Shown: in pieces, positions 47,911 to 57,803 of the stretch
Layout: the number at the start of each line of letters is the position of its first letter
Numbering within the stretch: position 1 is the first letter of the stretch
Assembly: GCF_014189455.1 (NCBI RefSeq)
Contig: NZ_CP050299.1
Span: 62,001-126,000, forward strand
Reading direction: 5' to 3'
DNA from: Mesorhizobium huakuii
GTDB taxonomy: Bacteria > Pseudomonadota > Alphaproteobacteria > Rhizobiales > Rhizobiaceae
DNA: 64,000 bases
Notes under the pieces: generated by a model
What the model was told of the DNA's origin: nothing
Seen by the model: the letters and a program-made list of their open reading frames with translations, nothing else
The model's database searches: none
Made by a program: the position numbers and the translations under genes

Positions 47911-48042
47911 CTAGTGATAGATGATTTCGGATGCATGCTGCTCGCGATCCGCCTCGGTTTCGTTCGAAACGCCAGTTTGATCAAATACGCGCCCGAGGAG
48001 CGCGATTTCTTCGGGAGTGAGCACCTCCCCGCTAAAGGGCAT
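47911..48042 (-). CDS. Small conserved-looking 43-residue protein
   Basis: MPFSGEVLTPEEIALLGRVF followed by DQTGVSNETEADREQHASEI and IYH-stop. A strong GAGGAGG lies 4 bases before the ATG. The LTPEEIALL-x-RVFD pattern resembles very small hypothetical proteins I associate with rhizobial genomes. Probably helical. Function unknown. It lies 122 bp downstream of pmtA on the same strand. The second duplication copy does not keep this frame cleanly. Confidence 0.55.
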   Translation of the reverse strand: MPFSGEVLTPEEIALLGRVFDQTGVSNETEADREQHASEIIYH

Positions 48043-48164
48043 AGGGCCTCCTCAAAACAGGTGGCAGTGACAAAGGCGCCCTTGATGCGAAGCTATGACG
48101 ACCACCGTCCTGTCCTTCGGCATGATTTTGCGAAGGCCCGCGGTCTCCCGCGCGTCGGGCGCCG

Positions 48165-48761
48165 TCAGACTGCTCGTCGATATGTCCAGAGCTGTGCGGG
48201 CGGGATATTGCGGACCACGAAATCATAGTGAGACACGACGTAGCGGTCGGGCATTTTGATCACCGGGGACAAAGGTCCGTAGGTGATCTGAATCACAGGT
48301 CTGCCAGCAGGAATGCGGGCTAGCAAATCCTCGAGCAAGGCAATGCGCTGTTCCATCGGAAAGCTCAACATCGGCACCGCACTTATGACACAGTCGAATT
48401 GCTCCCCGCTCCGCTCGGCAAGCACTTCCCCCAGCGCGAACGCATCGCCCAATCGAAAGTCCACGCCTGGAAAGCCTCGCGTCAAGCGATGATAGAAATC
48501 TTTCGAATATTCGACCGAAATCAGCTGATGCGGCTTGATGCCCCTTTCCAGGATAGCCTTGGTGATGACGCCAGTTCCGGCACCAAGTTCCAGAACCGGC
48601 AATCCGGATGCTGGGTTAATTACGCTTGCCATACGGCGCGCGGCATGCACGGACGTTGGCATGAGCGCGCCCACTCGTTTCTTGTCCTTCTGCCAGCCCT
48701 TGAAGAATTGCACTTCCTCTTCAAACTTCCTGCCGAGCCGCTCCTTCAATCGAAAGACCAT
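48165..48761 (-). CDS. pmtA: Phosphatidylethanolamine N-methyltransferase PmtA-like
   Basis: The protein has 198 residues of the Sinorhizobium-type PmtA family: FFKGWQKDKKRVGALMPTSV, the SAM motif VLELGAGTGVITKAIL near residue 60, and YDFVVRNIPPAQLWTYRR at the end. It methylates phosphatidylethanolamine toward phosphatidylcholine, a lipid rhizobia need for symbiosis. The ATG at 48761 has GGGAG 6 bases upstream. A rRNA dimethylase-like enzyme is less likely given the terminal motif. A second copy at 58478-59074 is broken. Confidence 0.88.
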   Translation of the reverse strand: MVFRLKERLGRKFEEEVQFFKGWQKDKKRVGALMPTSVHAARRMASVINPASGLPVLELGAGTGVITKAILERGIKPHQLISVEYSKDFYHRLTRGFPGVDFRLGDAFALGEVLAERSGEQFDCVISAVPMLSFPMEQRIALLEDLLARIPAGRPVIQITYGPLSPVIKMPDRYVVSHYDFVVRNIPPAQLWTYRRAV

Positions 48762-48820
48762 ATCCACTCCCTGCTACCACTATTTGTCTGGGTCGTGACG
48801 ACGCACGTTTGTACAAGCGT

Positions 48821-49196
48821 TGCGGCATTTTCAAGCCCGGGTACGAGGGATTCCCTCTCCTGAGAGCGGCAATTTCTCTAATGAGCTGCCTGTTGGCATA
48901 GACTCCGCGGCTCTGCCCTCTCCGCAAAAGCTGGCTCATATGAATGCCGGTCGATCGCGCGACCAAACACTGGCCCCGGCCTCAACGTTGCTGCGACCAG
49001 CCGCCCCCCTCTCCTCCCGAGACCAGCTTCGGCGCTGCTCGACCGACGTGATCACCTCGATCAGATGCTTCGTCACAGGGCTACTCCCAGTGCTTGCACT
49101 AGGACTTGCAGCCTTCAGCATACCCCAGGAAGGCGGCCGTCACCGTCGGAATACGAGACAACCAGACCATCGCCCCCAAAGTGCCGGTTCTGCTAT
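48821..49196. other. Spacer between pmtA and the c-di-GMP gene
   Basis: About 380 bp with no recognised gene; the pmtA promoter should lie in its first part. Confidence 0.3.
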
Positions 49197-51158
49197 TCAA
49201 ACACCTAGCTCCTGACCAAACTGCTTCGCAGCAATGCCAGGAATGTCGCCGATCCCGACAGGTTTCCCGATTAAATAGCCTTGAGCTTCATCGCATCTGA
49301 CGCGGCGCAGATAGTCGAGCTGTTCGGGAGTTTCTACGCCTTCGGCCGTTACCTCAATTCGAAGCTCATGCGCCAACTCAACCAATGATCTTACAATCGC
49401 GGCGCAGTCCGCATCGGTGAGCATATCCTGGACGAAAGATCGGTCGATCTTGAGCCGCGAAAGAGGCAATTTACGAAGATAAGTGAGTGATGAATAGCCG
49501 GTGCCAAAATCGTCAAGAGCAACTGTTACGGATAGAGAACCTAACGATTGTAATAATGAAATCGTTTCTTCAAAATTCGAAATCAGCACAGTTTCTGTGA
49601 TCTCGACCTCCAGTCTTCGGGGCTCCAAACCGGCTTCAGCCAAGGCCACCACAATTCCATCCAGTAAGGCTTTATTCTTAAGCTGTACTACCGACAAGTT
49701 GACGGAGACCCGCAAGTCGTGCGGCCAACGGGCAGCCGCCAAACAAGCCGTTTTGACGACCCAGTGTCCGATGGAGTGAATCAAACCCGTTTCTTCAGCG
49801 ATAGATATGAACTCCGACGGTGGGATCGCGCCAAGGGTCGGATGGTGCCACCGCAGAAGCGCTTCAAAACCTCGGATGCGATCGCTGCTGAGGTCGAGAA
49901 AGGGTTGAAATGCGAGCGAAAGCTGGCCATTGGCCAGCGCAGATGCCAGATCGCGTTCAAGGGCATGGCGCCTTGCAGCAGCTTCATCGTCGCTTCCGCT
50001 GAAAAACTGGATGGAGCCCGCCCCCAGCGTCTTAGCCCTGTACAGCGCGGTGTCGACGCACCGCAAGAGTTGGTTGGCATCCAAACCGTCCGTGGGCGCC
50101 AAAGCGATACCAATAGAGGCCCTGCAATATATTTCGCGCCCTTCGATCAAGAAAGGCGCGCGCACGGCATCTATGATCTGTTTGGCTAAAGACCCGATTT
50201 GATCTGGCCTGATATCGCGCGTAGCGATTATTGCAAATTCGTCGCCCTCCAATCTCGCAATGCCGTCGCTCTCCCGTGTCGATTTCCGAAGTCTCGCAGC
50301 CACTTCGACCAAAAGGACATCCGCTATTGCTCGGCCAAAACGATCGTTCACCTCGTCGAAATTGTTAAGATCGAACAAAAGTAGCGCAAAGTGCTGGTCA
50401 AACTGCCTTGCGTCCACCAACGCGCTGTCCAGCCGCTCATTGAAGCTGAACCGGTTTGGCAAACTCGTTAGAATGTCCCTGCGAATGGCATTTTCGCTTT
50501 CCGCTTGCAGAATGAAGCGTTGGGTAAATTCGAACGCGTGAGCAAGCACTGCACGAAATAGCGTGATGGCGTAGCTTACTATCAGGATTGCGACGGGCAG
50601 ATTGACGGCGTCTCCCACCCACACAATCGCCACCGCCGAACCGACGAAGATCGGTAGCGTATACGCGACGGCCGCAATAGGAATTGTGGAAAAAGAAGCG
50701 GCACCGCCTGCGATCATCCCCGCACTCAGGCAGGTAATGACGACCTGGGCTGCGCTTGTTGCCCCGCTGAAGAACAGAACGGGAAGTGCTCCCCACCAAG
50801 TGCCGAACAAGAAGGCGTTGCGCACCAGGTTTTGCGTTGTCCGGCGAGACACTGACCTTGGTTTGACTGACTGAAACGATGATCTCGCTCTTAAGCCTAC
50901 GACAGCTGAGGCTACGATGATAACACTCGCCCAGAGGACGGCATTCGTTTGGTCGGGCGAGCCCCAAAGCGCCATAACAAAAGTGGCCGCATTGAGTATG
51001 TTCGCAACCATGCCAAGAGGCGTGTTGCGAAGAACGAGACTGACCTGCTCCGCCCTGATTCGGCTGGCAAGGGGTTCGATTGTCGAGGGCCCGCCAAAAA
51101 CTCGCAGGTCTCCCGCCAGAAGGTCACCGAACCTTGCGGCAGAGAGACGCTGCCTCAC
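49197..51158 (-). CDS. Membrane GGDEF-EAL protein, degenerate GGDEF site
   Basis: The protein has 653 residues, GTG start with GGGAG before it. Six or so transmembrane segments lie at about 45-215 (ANILNAATFVMALWG, AVLWASVIIVASAVVGL, LPVAILIVSYAITLFRAVLA). The GGDEF domain (about 225-385) has RLEGDEFAII, so the first Gly of GGDEF is Glu and cyclase activity is doubtful. The EAL domain (400-640) keeps FEALLRW, the metal residues VEITETVL, DDFGTGYSSL and a late EGVET, so phosphodiesterase activity is likely. An IS630 ends 20 bp upstream of the start and probably replaced its promoter. Confidence 0.9.
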   Translation of the reverse strand: MRQRLSAARFGDLLAGDLRVFGGPSTIEPLASRIRAEQVSLVLRNTPLGMVANILNAATFVMALWGSPDQTNAVLWASVIIVASAVVGLRARSSFQSVKPRSVSRRTTQNLVRNAFLFGTWWGALPVLFFSGATSAAQVVITCLSAGMIAGGAASFSTIPIAAVAYTLPIFVGSAVAIVWVGDAVNLPVAILIVSYAITLFRAVLAHAFEFTQRFILQAESENAIRRDILTSLPNRFSFNERLDSALVDARQFDQHFALLLFDLNNFDEVNDRFGRAIADVLLVEVAARLRKSTRESDGIARLEGDEFAIIATRDIRPDQIGSLAKQIIDAVRAPFLIEGREIYCRASIGIALAPTDGLDANQLLRCVDTALYRAKTLGAGSIQFFSGSDDEAAARRHALERDLASALANGQLSLAFQPFLDLSSDRIRGFEALLRWHHPTLGAIPPSEFISIAEETGLIHSIGHWVVKTACLAAARWPHDLRVSVNLSVVQLKNKALLDGIVVALAEAGLEPRRLEVEITETVLISNFEETISLLQSLGSLSVTVALDDFGTGYSSLTYLRKLPLSRLKIDRSFVQDMLTDADCAAIVRSLVELAHELRIEVTAEGVETPEQLDYLRRVRCDEAQGYLIGKPVGIGDIPGIAAKQFGQELGV

Positions 51159-51178
51159 TCTTTCACTCCCCCGCCCTA

Positions 51179-52229
51179 GAGCAGATTCGACTTACTCCGG
51201 GTCATACCCGGCTGCCTCGAAGTAGTTTCGGCATTCGGCCGGTTTGAAGGCGTCGAGGCAGTCGGCGATGACGGACCAGAGTTGATCGATGGAGCGGGCG
51301 GCTGCTTTTCTGAGTAGGGCTTTGAGCTTCGAGAACGCCATCTCGATGGGATTGAAGTCGGGCGAATATGGCGGCAGCAACAGAAGCCGTGCGCCGGTCC
51401 TTTGGATGGCCTCGCGAACGCCGGTGATCTTGTGAGCCGGCAGGTTGTCCATGACGACGATGTCGCCGGGAGAAAGTTCAGGCGCGAGCACCTGTTCGGC
51501 ATAGGCCAGGAAGGCGGCGCCGTTCATCGGCCCGTCGAGCAGCATCGGTGCGGTCAGGCCGTTCAGCCGCAGTCCAGCGGTGAAGGTCGTGGTCTTCCAA
51601 TGACCATGAGGAACCGGCGCACGGCAGCGTTCGCCACATTTGGCCCGCCCGCGCAGCCGCGCCATCTTGGTGGAGGCCGCAGTCTCATCAATGAAGATCA
51701 GCTTCTCGGGGTCGAGATCGAGCTGGCCGTCGAACCAGGCGCAACGGCGCGCCTTGACGTCGGGGCGCTGTTGTTCGCTGGCATGCGCCGTCTTTTTTTA
51801 AACGTGACGCAGCGCCTGTCGAGAAACATCCAGATCGTCGAAGGAACCACGCGCACGCCATGCCCGGCCGCCAGCCTCTCGGCAATCTCCGCCAGAGTGA
51901 TGTCGGGCGTCTCCTCGATCAGGCCGAGGATGAAGGCTTCGTGAGGATCAAGCTTCGAGCGCGACGGTTGGCCCTGCTTGCGTGCCGCCATCTCACCCGT
52001 CTCGCGATAGCGGCGATACCAGTTCCCCGCCGTAGCAATCCCGATCCGGAACCGGCGTGCTGCCTCCCGCGTCGAAACACCCTCCGATATAGCCAAAATC
52101 ACCCGACCGCGAAGGTCCGCACTCAAGCTGCGTGTCATCGTCATCTCCCTGCAAATCACAGGGAAAATGAAACAGACTTCCGCCACCGCGTGAATCCCAA
52201 ATGTGACTCGGCGTTCACGGAAAATGCTC
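51179..52229 (-). mobile_element. IS630-family insertion sequence
   Basis: About 1.05 kb bounded by TA on both sides (51177-51178 and 52230-52231), the IS630 target duplication. Terminal repeats GAGCAGATTCG and GAGCATTTTCC are imperfect. It contains one transposase in two overlapping frames joined at an A7 slippery run. Confidence 0.8.
51192..52138 (-). CDS. IS630 transposase, two frames joined by a -1 shift
   Basis: Frame 1 starts at ATG 52138 ([20 protein letters not shown]), holds the helix-turn-helix [20 protein letters not shown] and reaches ...[13 protein letters not shown]. The run TTTAAAAAAAG on the minus strand (about 51797-51807) permits a -1 shift into frame 2, which carries the DDE domain ([52 protein letters not shown]) and ends at 51192. 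Such A-run shifting is known for several IS630 members, so I do not call it broken. Confidence 0.75.
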
Positions 52230-52231
52230 TA

Positions 52232-52480
52232 GAGTAGTAGCTGCGTGTTTGTTCCCTAGCACAGAACAATTCGGAAAAAAGTAAATTTCAACCGCAAAAT
52301 TTGGACAGCTCAGTTGGGAAGCCAAGGGCTCCCTAATTCGAAGATAGCGAAACGCGATGCTCCCTTAGGACCTCGCTGCCGTATTGCGCCGCCATCTCGG
52401 CATAGCGGTTGACCTGCGTAACACTGCACCATCTACGAACGCTCGCGAGTATTACCACGAACGTGCGACCCGCTTCCGCA
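52232..52480. other. Spacer
   Basis: About 250 bp, no gene recognised; it held the original upstream region of the GGDEF-EAL gene before the IS630 arrived. Confidence 0.3.
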
Positions 52481-54901
52481 CTAGGCCGCGCTGTTCTTGA
52501 CCACGCGCAGTTCGTGGTTGCTCAGCCGTCGGGAAGCGGGCGTCAGGCCTTTGCCGCTCGTATGCTGAGCGAAGTCGGAAATCGGGCAGGGTCGGCCAAG
52601 TAGGTAACCCTGGATCGCATCGCAGGCTTCTTGCCGCAGGAAGGTCAGCTCCGCGTCCGTTTCGACGCCCTCTGCCAGGACCGGGAGCTTGAGGCCCCGA
52701 GCGAGGCCAAAGACCGCACGCATTACGGCAGCCGCCTCATCACTGGTATCCACCGCCCGGACTAGAGACTGGTCGACTTTGATCTTATCAAACGGGAATG
52801 CCCGCAGATTCGATAGCGACGAGTATCCGGTGCCAAAATCATCCATGGCGATTTGAACCCCAAGGCTTTTGAGCTGACGCAGGGCAGAGAGCGCCCGCCC
52901 GATATCCTTGATCAGGCAAGTTTCGGTAATCTCCAGCTCGAGGCGGAACGGATCGAGACCGGTTTCTTTCAGCACTGCCCCGACCAGCTCGGGCAAATTC
53001 CCGCCGTGGAGTTGCATGGCCGAAACGTTGACGCTGATTGCTAGCGGTTGTTGCCAGCTTGCCGCTTCGGCGCAGGCGGTCCGCAGCACCCATTCACCGA
53101 TCTTCAGAATGGCGCCACACTCTTCCGCGATCGGGATGAACACGGCCGGCGGAACGGCGCCGCGTTCCGGATGATCCCACCGGAGCAGCGCTTCGAAACC
53201 GAAGACCTTGTTGGACAGGAGTTCCGCCTGCGGTTGATAGACGAGGCGGAGTTCCTTGCGCGAGATCGCGTGACGGATGTCGTGCTCGAACTGGCGGCGA
53301 TCGCGCAGGTGCTCACCCATGGACGGCTCGAAAACGCAATAAAGGCCACGGCCCTGCATCTTGGCCTCATAAAGCGCAGCGTCGGCATGGCTCAGAAGGG
53401 TCTCCCGATCGGGTGCATCGTTCGGGAATACAGCGATGCCTATGCTGGTGCCGATGGTGACACCGGCGGGCAGGTTAGCGCCTGTGTCGTTGAGTGCGTC
53501 CAGGATGGCTTCAGCAGTGCGCGTCGCATAGCCCGCGCTCGGCAGACCGGGAACAATCACAGCGAACTCGTCGCCGCCCAAGCGCGCAACCATCTGCCCT
53601 GGCTTAAGGACGCCCCTGATCTTCTCGGCCACACACTGCAGCACGGCGTCTCCGACGAGATGGCCGAAGAGGTCGTTGATCTCCTTGAAGCGGTCGAGGT
53701 CGAGGAAGAGGACGGCAAGGCACCGCTCAGCGCCGCGATGCGTCGTAAACTCGGCCTCCAGCTTTTCGTTAAAGCTCGTGCGGTTTGGAAGCTTGGTCAA
53801 GGGATCGTGGTGGGCAAGGAAATGAATCTCTTCCTCCGCCCGCTTGCGCCCGCGGATATCGCGCACGGCAAGAACCTGGTGTTGCTTGCCGGCATAGAGG
53901 ATGCTGTGCCGGATCAGCTCAACCGGGACCGTGCTGCCGTCCGTCGCGCATAGTCCCACCTCCAGCGGCGTTTGCGTAGTGCCCGAGAGCTCGCCTTGGG
54001 AGACCGTGGGAAAGAAGGACGCGAGCGGGCGGCCGGCCGGCTGAGAGCCGTCGACGCAGGCAAGCGCGGCGAAACTGCGATTGGCTGCCACGATCTCGGT
54101 TTCGTTGCACACGATCAGCCCCTCGACGGCCGCGTCGGCCAGCTCCTGCATGCGCGCTGCTTCGCCGGCGCGACGGAGATCGCGCACATCGAGGGCGAGG
54201 CCGATGATGGCCAAAAGGATGATGACGATCGAAACGAGGGCTACGCCAGCGGCCATCCAGTCCGCGGGCAACGCCGTTGCGGAAATGACAATGCGCGGGT
54301 CTGGCATGATTGCGGCCGCGCCCATCGCCGTGAAATGGTGGCTGCAAATCGCTACCGTCAGCACGAGGGCGCCGAGCGCCTTCCACTTGACCGTGTTGGC
54401 GTGAAGGGCAACCGGCAATGCGGCCGCGCCGAACAGCCCACCAAGAATGATTGAGGCGGCGACGAGCGGCACATCCCAGACGACGCGGCCCGCGATCTCG
54501 AATGCGGCCATGCCAGTGTAGTGCATCACCGCGATGCCGCCTCCCACGATCGCACCGCCGATCCAGCGTCCATGTGGAACGCGTGGCGAGGTACTGATCG
54601 TGAGACCCGTCCCGGTCAAAGCGATCGCGGCCAGCAACGACATGATCGTCAAAGCGATGTTGTAGCCGCTCGGTACGGCGGGCTGGAAGGCCAACATGGC
54701 TATGAAATGCGTCGCCCAGATGCCGAAGCCGGTGGCGACCGCGGCGACGGCTAGCCAGATCCGTCGCATTTCGCTTTCACTGCGCCCGACATGGTGGAGG
54801 AGGTTCACGGCCGTGAAGGAGGCCAGGGCGCAGATCAAGGCCGCTAGCGCGACCAGACGCAGATCATGCTGCGTCGCAATGCAAGTGTAGACTTTCAACA
54901 T
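52481..54901 (-). CDS. MHYT-PAS-GGDEF-EAL c-di-GMP signalling protein
   Basis: The protein has 806 residues. Seven transmembrane segments with three MHYT-type motifs (WATHFIAML, AVMHYTGMA, CSHHFTAMG) lie in residues 1-245; MHYT domains are proposed to bind copper and sense oxygen, CO or NO. A PAS domain follows (about 255-370), then GGDEF with an intact RLGGDEFAVIV near 465 and EAL (FEALLRWDHPERG, LELEITETCL, MDDFGTGYSSL, LAEGVET). Both output domains keep their catalytic residues. It resembles YkoW-type proteins. The start ATG at 54901 has GGGGGAAGAGC before it. Confidence 0.92.
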   Translation of the reverse strand: MLKVYTCIATQHDLRLVALAALICALASFTAVNLLHHVGRSESEMRRIWLAVAAVATGFGIWATHFIAMLAFQPAVPSGYNIALTIMSLLAAIALTGTGLTISTSPRVPHGRWIGGAIVGGGIAVMHYTGMAAFEIAGRVVWDVPLVAASIILGGLFGAAALPVALHANTVKWKALGALVLTVAICSHHFTAMGAAAIMPDPRIVISATALPADWMAAGVALVSIVIILLAIIGLALDVRDLRRAGEAARMQELADAAVEGLIVCNETEIVAANRSFAALACVDGSQPAGRPLASFFPTVSQGELSGTTQTPLEVGLCATDGSTVPVELIRHSILYAGKQHQVLAVRDIRGRKRAEEEIHFLAHHDPLTKLPNRTSFNEKLEAEFTTHRGAERCLAVLFLDLDRFKEINDLFGHLVGDAVLQCVAEKIRGVLKPGQMVARLGGDEFAVIVPGLPSAGYATRTAEAILDALNDTGANLPAGVTIGTSIGIAVFPNDAPDRETLLSHADAALYEAKMQGRGLYCVFEPSMGEHLRDRRQFEHDIRHAISRKELRLVYQPQAELLSNKVFGFEALLRWDHPERGAVPPAVFIPIAEECGAILKIGEWVLRTACAEAASWQQPLAISVNVSAMQLHGGNLPELVGAVLKETGLDPFRLELEITETCLIKDIGRALSALRQLKSLGVQIAMDDFGTGYSSLSNLRAFPFDKIKVDQSLVRAVDTSDEAAAVMRAVFGLARGLKLPVLAEGVETDAELTFLRQEACDAIQGYLLGRPCPISDFAQHTSGKGLTPASRRLSNHELRVVKNSAA

Positions 54902-55020
54902 GCTCTTCCCCCACGCAGGACGATCACCCGCTTGGGGAGAAATCTACGGCCAAAACTTGAATAAAGCGCTTAAGCGGAAAATCCGCTTTGATCATCGTTA
55001 CCGAAGGTCGTGAAAGAACC
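54902..55020. other. Upstream region of the MHYT gene
   Basis: Contains the 5' untranslated part; no gene. Confidence 0.25.
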
Positions 55021-55320
55021 CTATGGCCCTGGCTCGCTGCAGAATGGGGCGGGCCGGTCGCGCCATATATGGGAACGCCTGATTGTAGGCTTAGGGCCAA
55101 GACTCACGAGTAATTCCTCGACCGCAACAACGGTCACCGGGTCGCTTTGATAACTGTGACCCAAGGGGTCGCGAACCGGATGTGGATGTTTGCCAGGCAG
55201 GTATGCGTAGTCCGGGAAATTCTTTTCGCGAGGACGTGACATAGACCCAGCAATCATGAAAGCGCGTTGGTGGCAATTCCAGATGAAGTAATCGCTTGCG
55301 CCAGAGTGCCAGCGGTAAAG
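55021..55320 (-). pseudogene. DUF309-family 5' fragment
   Basis: Minus frame with NFPDYAYLPGKHPHPVRDPL and GHSYQSDPVTV, the same N-terminal segment as in the remnant at 37.4 kb (about 85% identical bases over 130 bp), then unrelated sequence. The DUF309 core is missing. Confidence 0.5.
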
Positions 55321-55433
55321 AAATATCTTGCGCTGCCCCGACAAAATGCGCTCATGGTGCCATTCCTCCATGGGCACGTGCGCCGGGAGGGCACCTCTAA
55401 AACGACCGATAGACCGAGGGAGGGCTCAACCCA

Positions 55434-57084
55434 ATGAGCAGGGTGCCGCGCGCAGATGCGAGTCCAGCTTCGTCGGCGACATTTGCGCCGCTCGAGAATG
55501 CGACCTTTCGATCGATCTGGCTTGGCACCCAGGTCGCCAGCCTTGGCTGGCTAATTCAAACTGTCGCCATCAGTTGGCTGATGGCGACCATCTCGACTTC
55601 GGACGTGATGGTCGCCTTGGTTCAGGCTTCGACGACACTCCCCATATTCGTCCTGTCGATCATCGCCGGGGCCCTGGCGGACAATTACAGCCGCCGCAAT
55701 CTCATGTTCGCTGGCTGGTGCATGATAGCGTTATCCTCGGCGATGCTGACTGTTCTTGCGGCCCTCGGGATTTTCATTCCATGGATGGTTCTCGCATTCA
55801 GCTGTTTGGCCGGAGCGGGTGCCGCTTTCACCGATCCTGCTTGGCACGCGTCGGTGGGCGATATCTTACGAAAACGCGAAGTCCCAGCCGCGGTCACGCT
55901 CATCTCGGTTGGATACAACGCCATTCGAAGCGTCGGCCCGGCGCTCGGTGGCATCGTCGTTGCCTCCTTTGGACCTCTGACAGCTTTCGCTGTGGCGACA
56001 CTGACCTATGTAGCGCTGCTGTGGACCCTAGGGCGCCGCAAATGGGATGTTCGCACCTCACCTCTCCCGCGCGAGCCTTTGACCACCGCCATCCATGACG
56101 GAGCGCGCTTCACGGCCCTGTCGGCGGAGATCAAGGCGGCAATCGCGCGTGGAGCGCTTTTTGGCCTGACCAGCATCTCCATACTCGCGCTGCTGCCTCT
56201 CGTTGCCCGCGATCAACTAGGGGGGAGGACCAATCGTTTATGGTATCCTGATGGCCGGCTTCGGGACGGGCGCCTTGTGCGTCGGCATTTGCAACAATGT
56301 CTTGAGGCGGTCGCTATCCCAGGAGCGGCTTACAACACTGGCATGCATTGCCTGTGCGGCGTGCTGTCTATCTCTTGCTCTCACTACTTCAGTGGCGGTG
56401 GCGGCTATTGCGCTGGCGCTCGGCGGAGGGGGCTGGGTCGTCACCTGGACGGGGCTTGACGTGAGTGTCCAATTGGCAAGCCCAAGGTGGGTCGTTGGTC
56501 GCACGCTCTCGATCTACTATGCCCTTTCGTCGGGCGGTATCGCAGCCGGCAGTTGGCTGTGGGGCACAGTGGCTGAGAACTATTCGCTTACCTTAGCCCT
56601 CGAGGTTTCCGCTGGCGCGCTCGTAGTGGTCGCGGCCACCGGCTTCCTGATGCCTATCCGTCAATGGCAAGACTCTGATCAGGATCCTTTTGGCTTCGAA
56701 ACGCCACAGCTCGCTCTCGACCTGAAGCCGAGAAGCGGGCCAATCGTCGTCAAGATCGAGTACTCAATACCGGAGGCGAACGTCGAAGCTTTCCTGGACC
56801 GGATGCAGGAACGACGGCGAGTGCAAAGCCGTGTAGGTGCTCGGCACTGGAATCTCCAACGCGATCTTCAAGATCCTTCGCTTTGGACAGAAACCTTCCG
56901 CACGCCGACCTGGATGGACTATCTGCGCCTGAACCATCGCCTCACGGCGGCGGACAAAGCGTTGGACCAACATCTGCTCGAATTGAACATGGCAAATCCG
57001 CCTCGTACCAAGCTCTCGATTGAACGACCGACCGTGGCAACCCGCAGGCGGGATCAGTCGACGCGATTTTTCTTCCGGCTGTGA
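55434..57084 (+). pseudogene. MFS transporter (TMSE/EntS-like), frameshifted in a G run
   Basis: MFS_3-type protein with GGAGGG before the ATG: WLGTQVASLGWLIQTVAISW, FVLSIIAGALADNYSRRNLM, GYNAIRSVGPALGGIVVAS. At six Gs (56220-56225) the frame is lost; one G fewer continues as GPIVYGILMAGFGTGALCVG and on to a soluble C-terminal domain (VVKIEYSIPEANVEAFL, a dimeric alpha-beta barrel-like tail) ending at 57084. The rebuilt length is about 549 residues, usual for the family. It exports an unknown small molecule. Read error or true mutation. Confidence 0.82.
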
Positions 57085-57123
57085 TCGCCGGCTTTGGGTT
57101 GGTAGAGCTTGGGGGACAGCGAG

Positions 57124-57372
57124 ATGACCGGTTTGGTGAGATTTAAGAGGCAAGTCGTGGTCCAGATTGGCCGCCACAGCCCAGAACGTGCCGTATTCGA
57201 TGTCAATGATGCGGCCGCCATCTTGCTGCAGGTTTCTGGTCGTCAGACGGAGAAGCGCAGGGCAGCGATGGACGCCTGTTTGAAGGCACTACGGGGTAAG
57301 GCTCATCCACCCGCCGCCCGAAGAGCCTTCGTCGCGGCCGCGCGCGAAGCAAATATCCTACGCGGCGATTGA
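57124..57372 (+). CDS. DUF982-family small protein
   Basis: The protein has 82 residues, start MTGLVRFKRQVVVQIG. The pattern AVFDVNDAAAILLQVSGRQT and PPAARRAFVAAAREANIL is that of DUF982 proteins, abundant in rhizobia and without known function. It follows the MFS gene by 39 bases. Confidence 0.75.
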   Translation: MTGLVRFKRQVVVQIGRHSPERAVFDVNDAAAILLQVSGRQTEKRRAAMDACLKALRGKAHPPAARRAFVAAAREANILRGD

Positions 57373-57527
57373 CAGGTCAAAAATCGTTCGACGCTGACCG
57401 AAGCGGCGAGAAAATATGTAAAGAGCCGCTTTGGCTGACAAGAATGCACCGGTCTACGTCTTCAGCAACGCCCGCAAGCAGCGTAAAGTCTTCGCCCGAA
57501 ATCAGGTGGTATCCGATCTCCAGGGTG

Positions 57528-57803
57528 AACGCGCCGCTGGCCGCCGGGCCGCAGGCCCTGCTGATCAAGGGCGGCCACGCATCGGGACATCGATCAACCG
57601 ATGTTCTGTTGCGCTTCGATCAAGAACCAATCCGCTTCGACACACCGCGCCTGATCTCATCGATGCGCGGGACGGGTTGCATGCTTGCCAGCGCGATTGC
57701 GGCGCATCTGGCCAATGCGAGATCGCTTCAAGATAGCGTGCGCGAAGGCAAGCTGTTCGTGTTCGAGAAGCTCCGGAAACATGCAGCCGAAAACAGCGAG
57801 TGA
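57528..57803 (+). pseudogene. thiD: thiD 3' fragment (HMP kinase)
   Basis: The frame contains GPQALLIKGGHASGHRSTDV, RFDTPRLISSMRGTGCMLAS and AIAAHLANA, the C-terminal half of hydroxymethylpyrimidine (phosphate) kinase including the GTGC motif of the anion hole. The N-terminal half is not found in frame; sequence before about 57528 is unrelated. It is a remnant of thiamine biosynthesis. Confidence 0.7.

Larger units (their letters stand above)
47184..48820. repeat. Diverged segmental duplication, copy 1
   Basis: Matches 57740-59140 over most of its length: thiD tip, about 700 bp of non-coding DNA (shared CGACTATTGTGGTTCGCCTG and AGAGGGCGATGGCTATGATA) and pmtA. Both copies have the same orientation. 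Identity by eye is 80-90% with indels. Confidence 0.8.
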
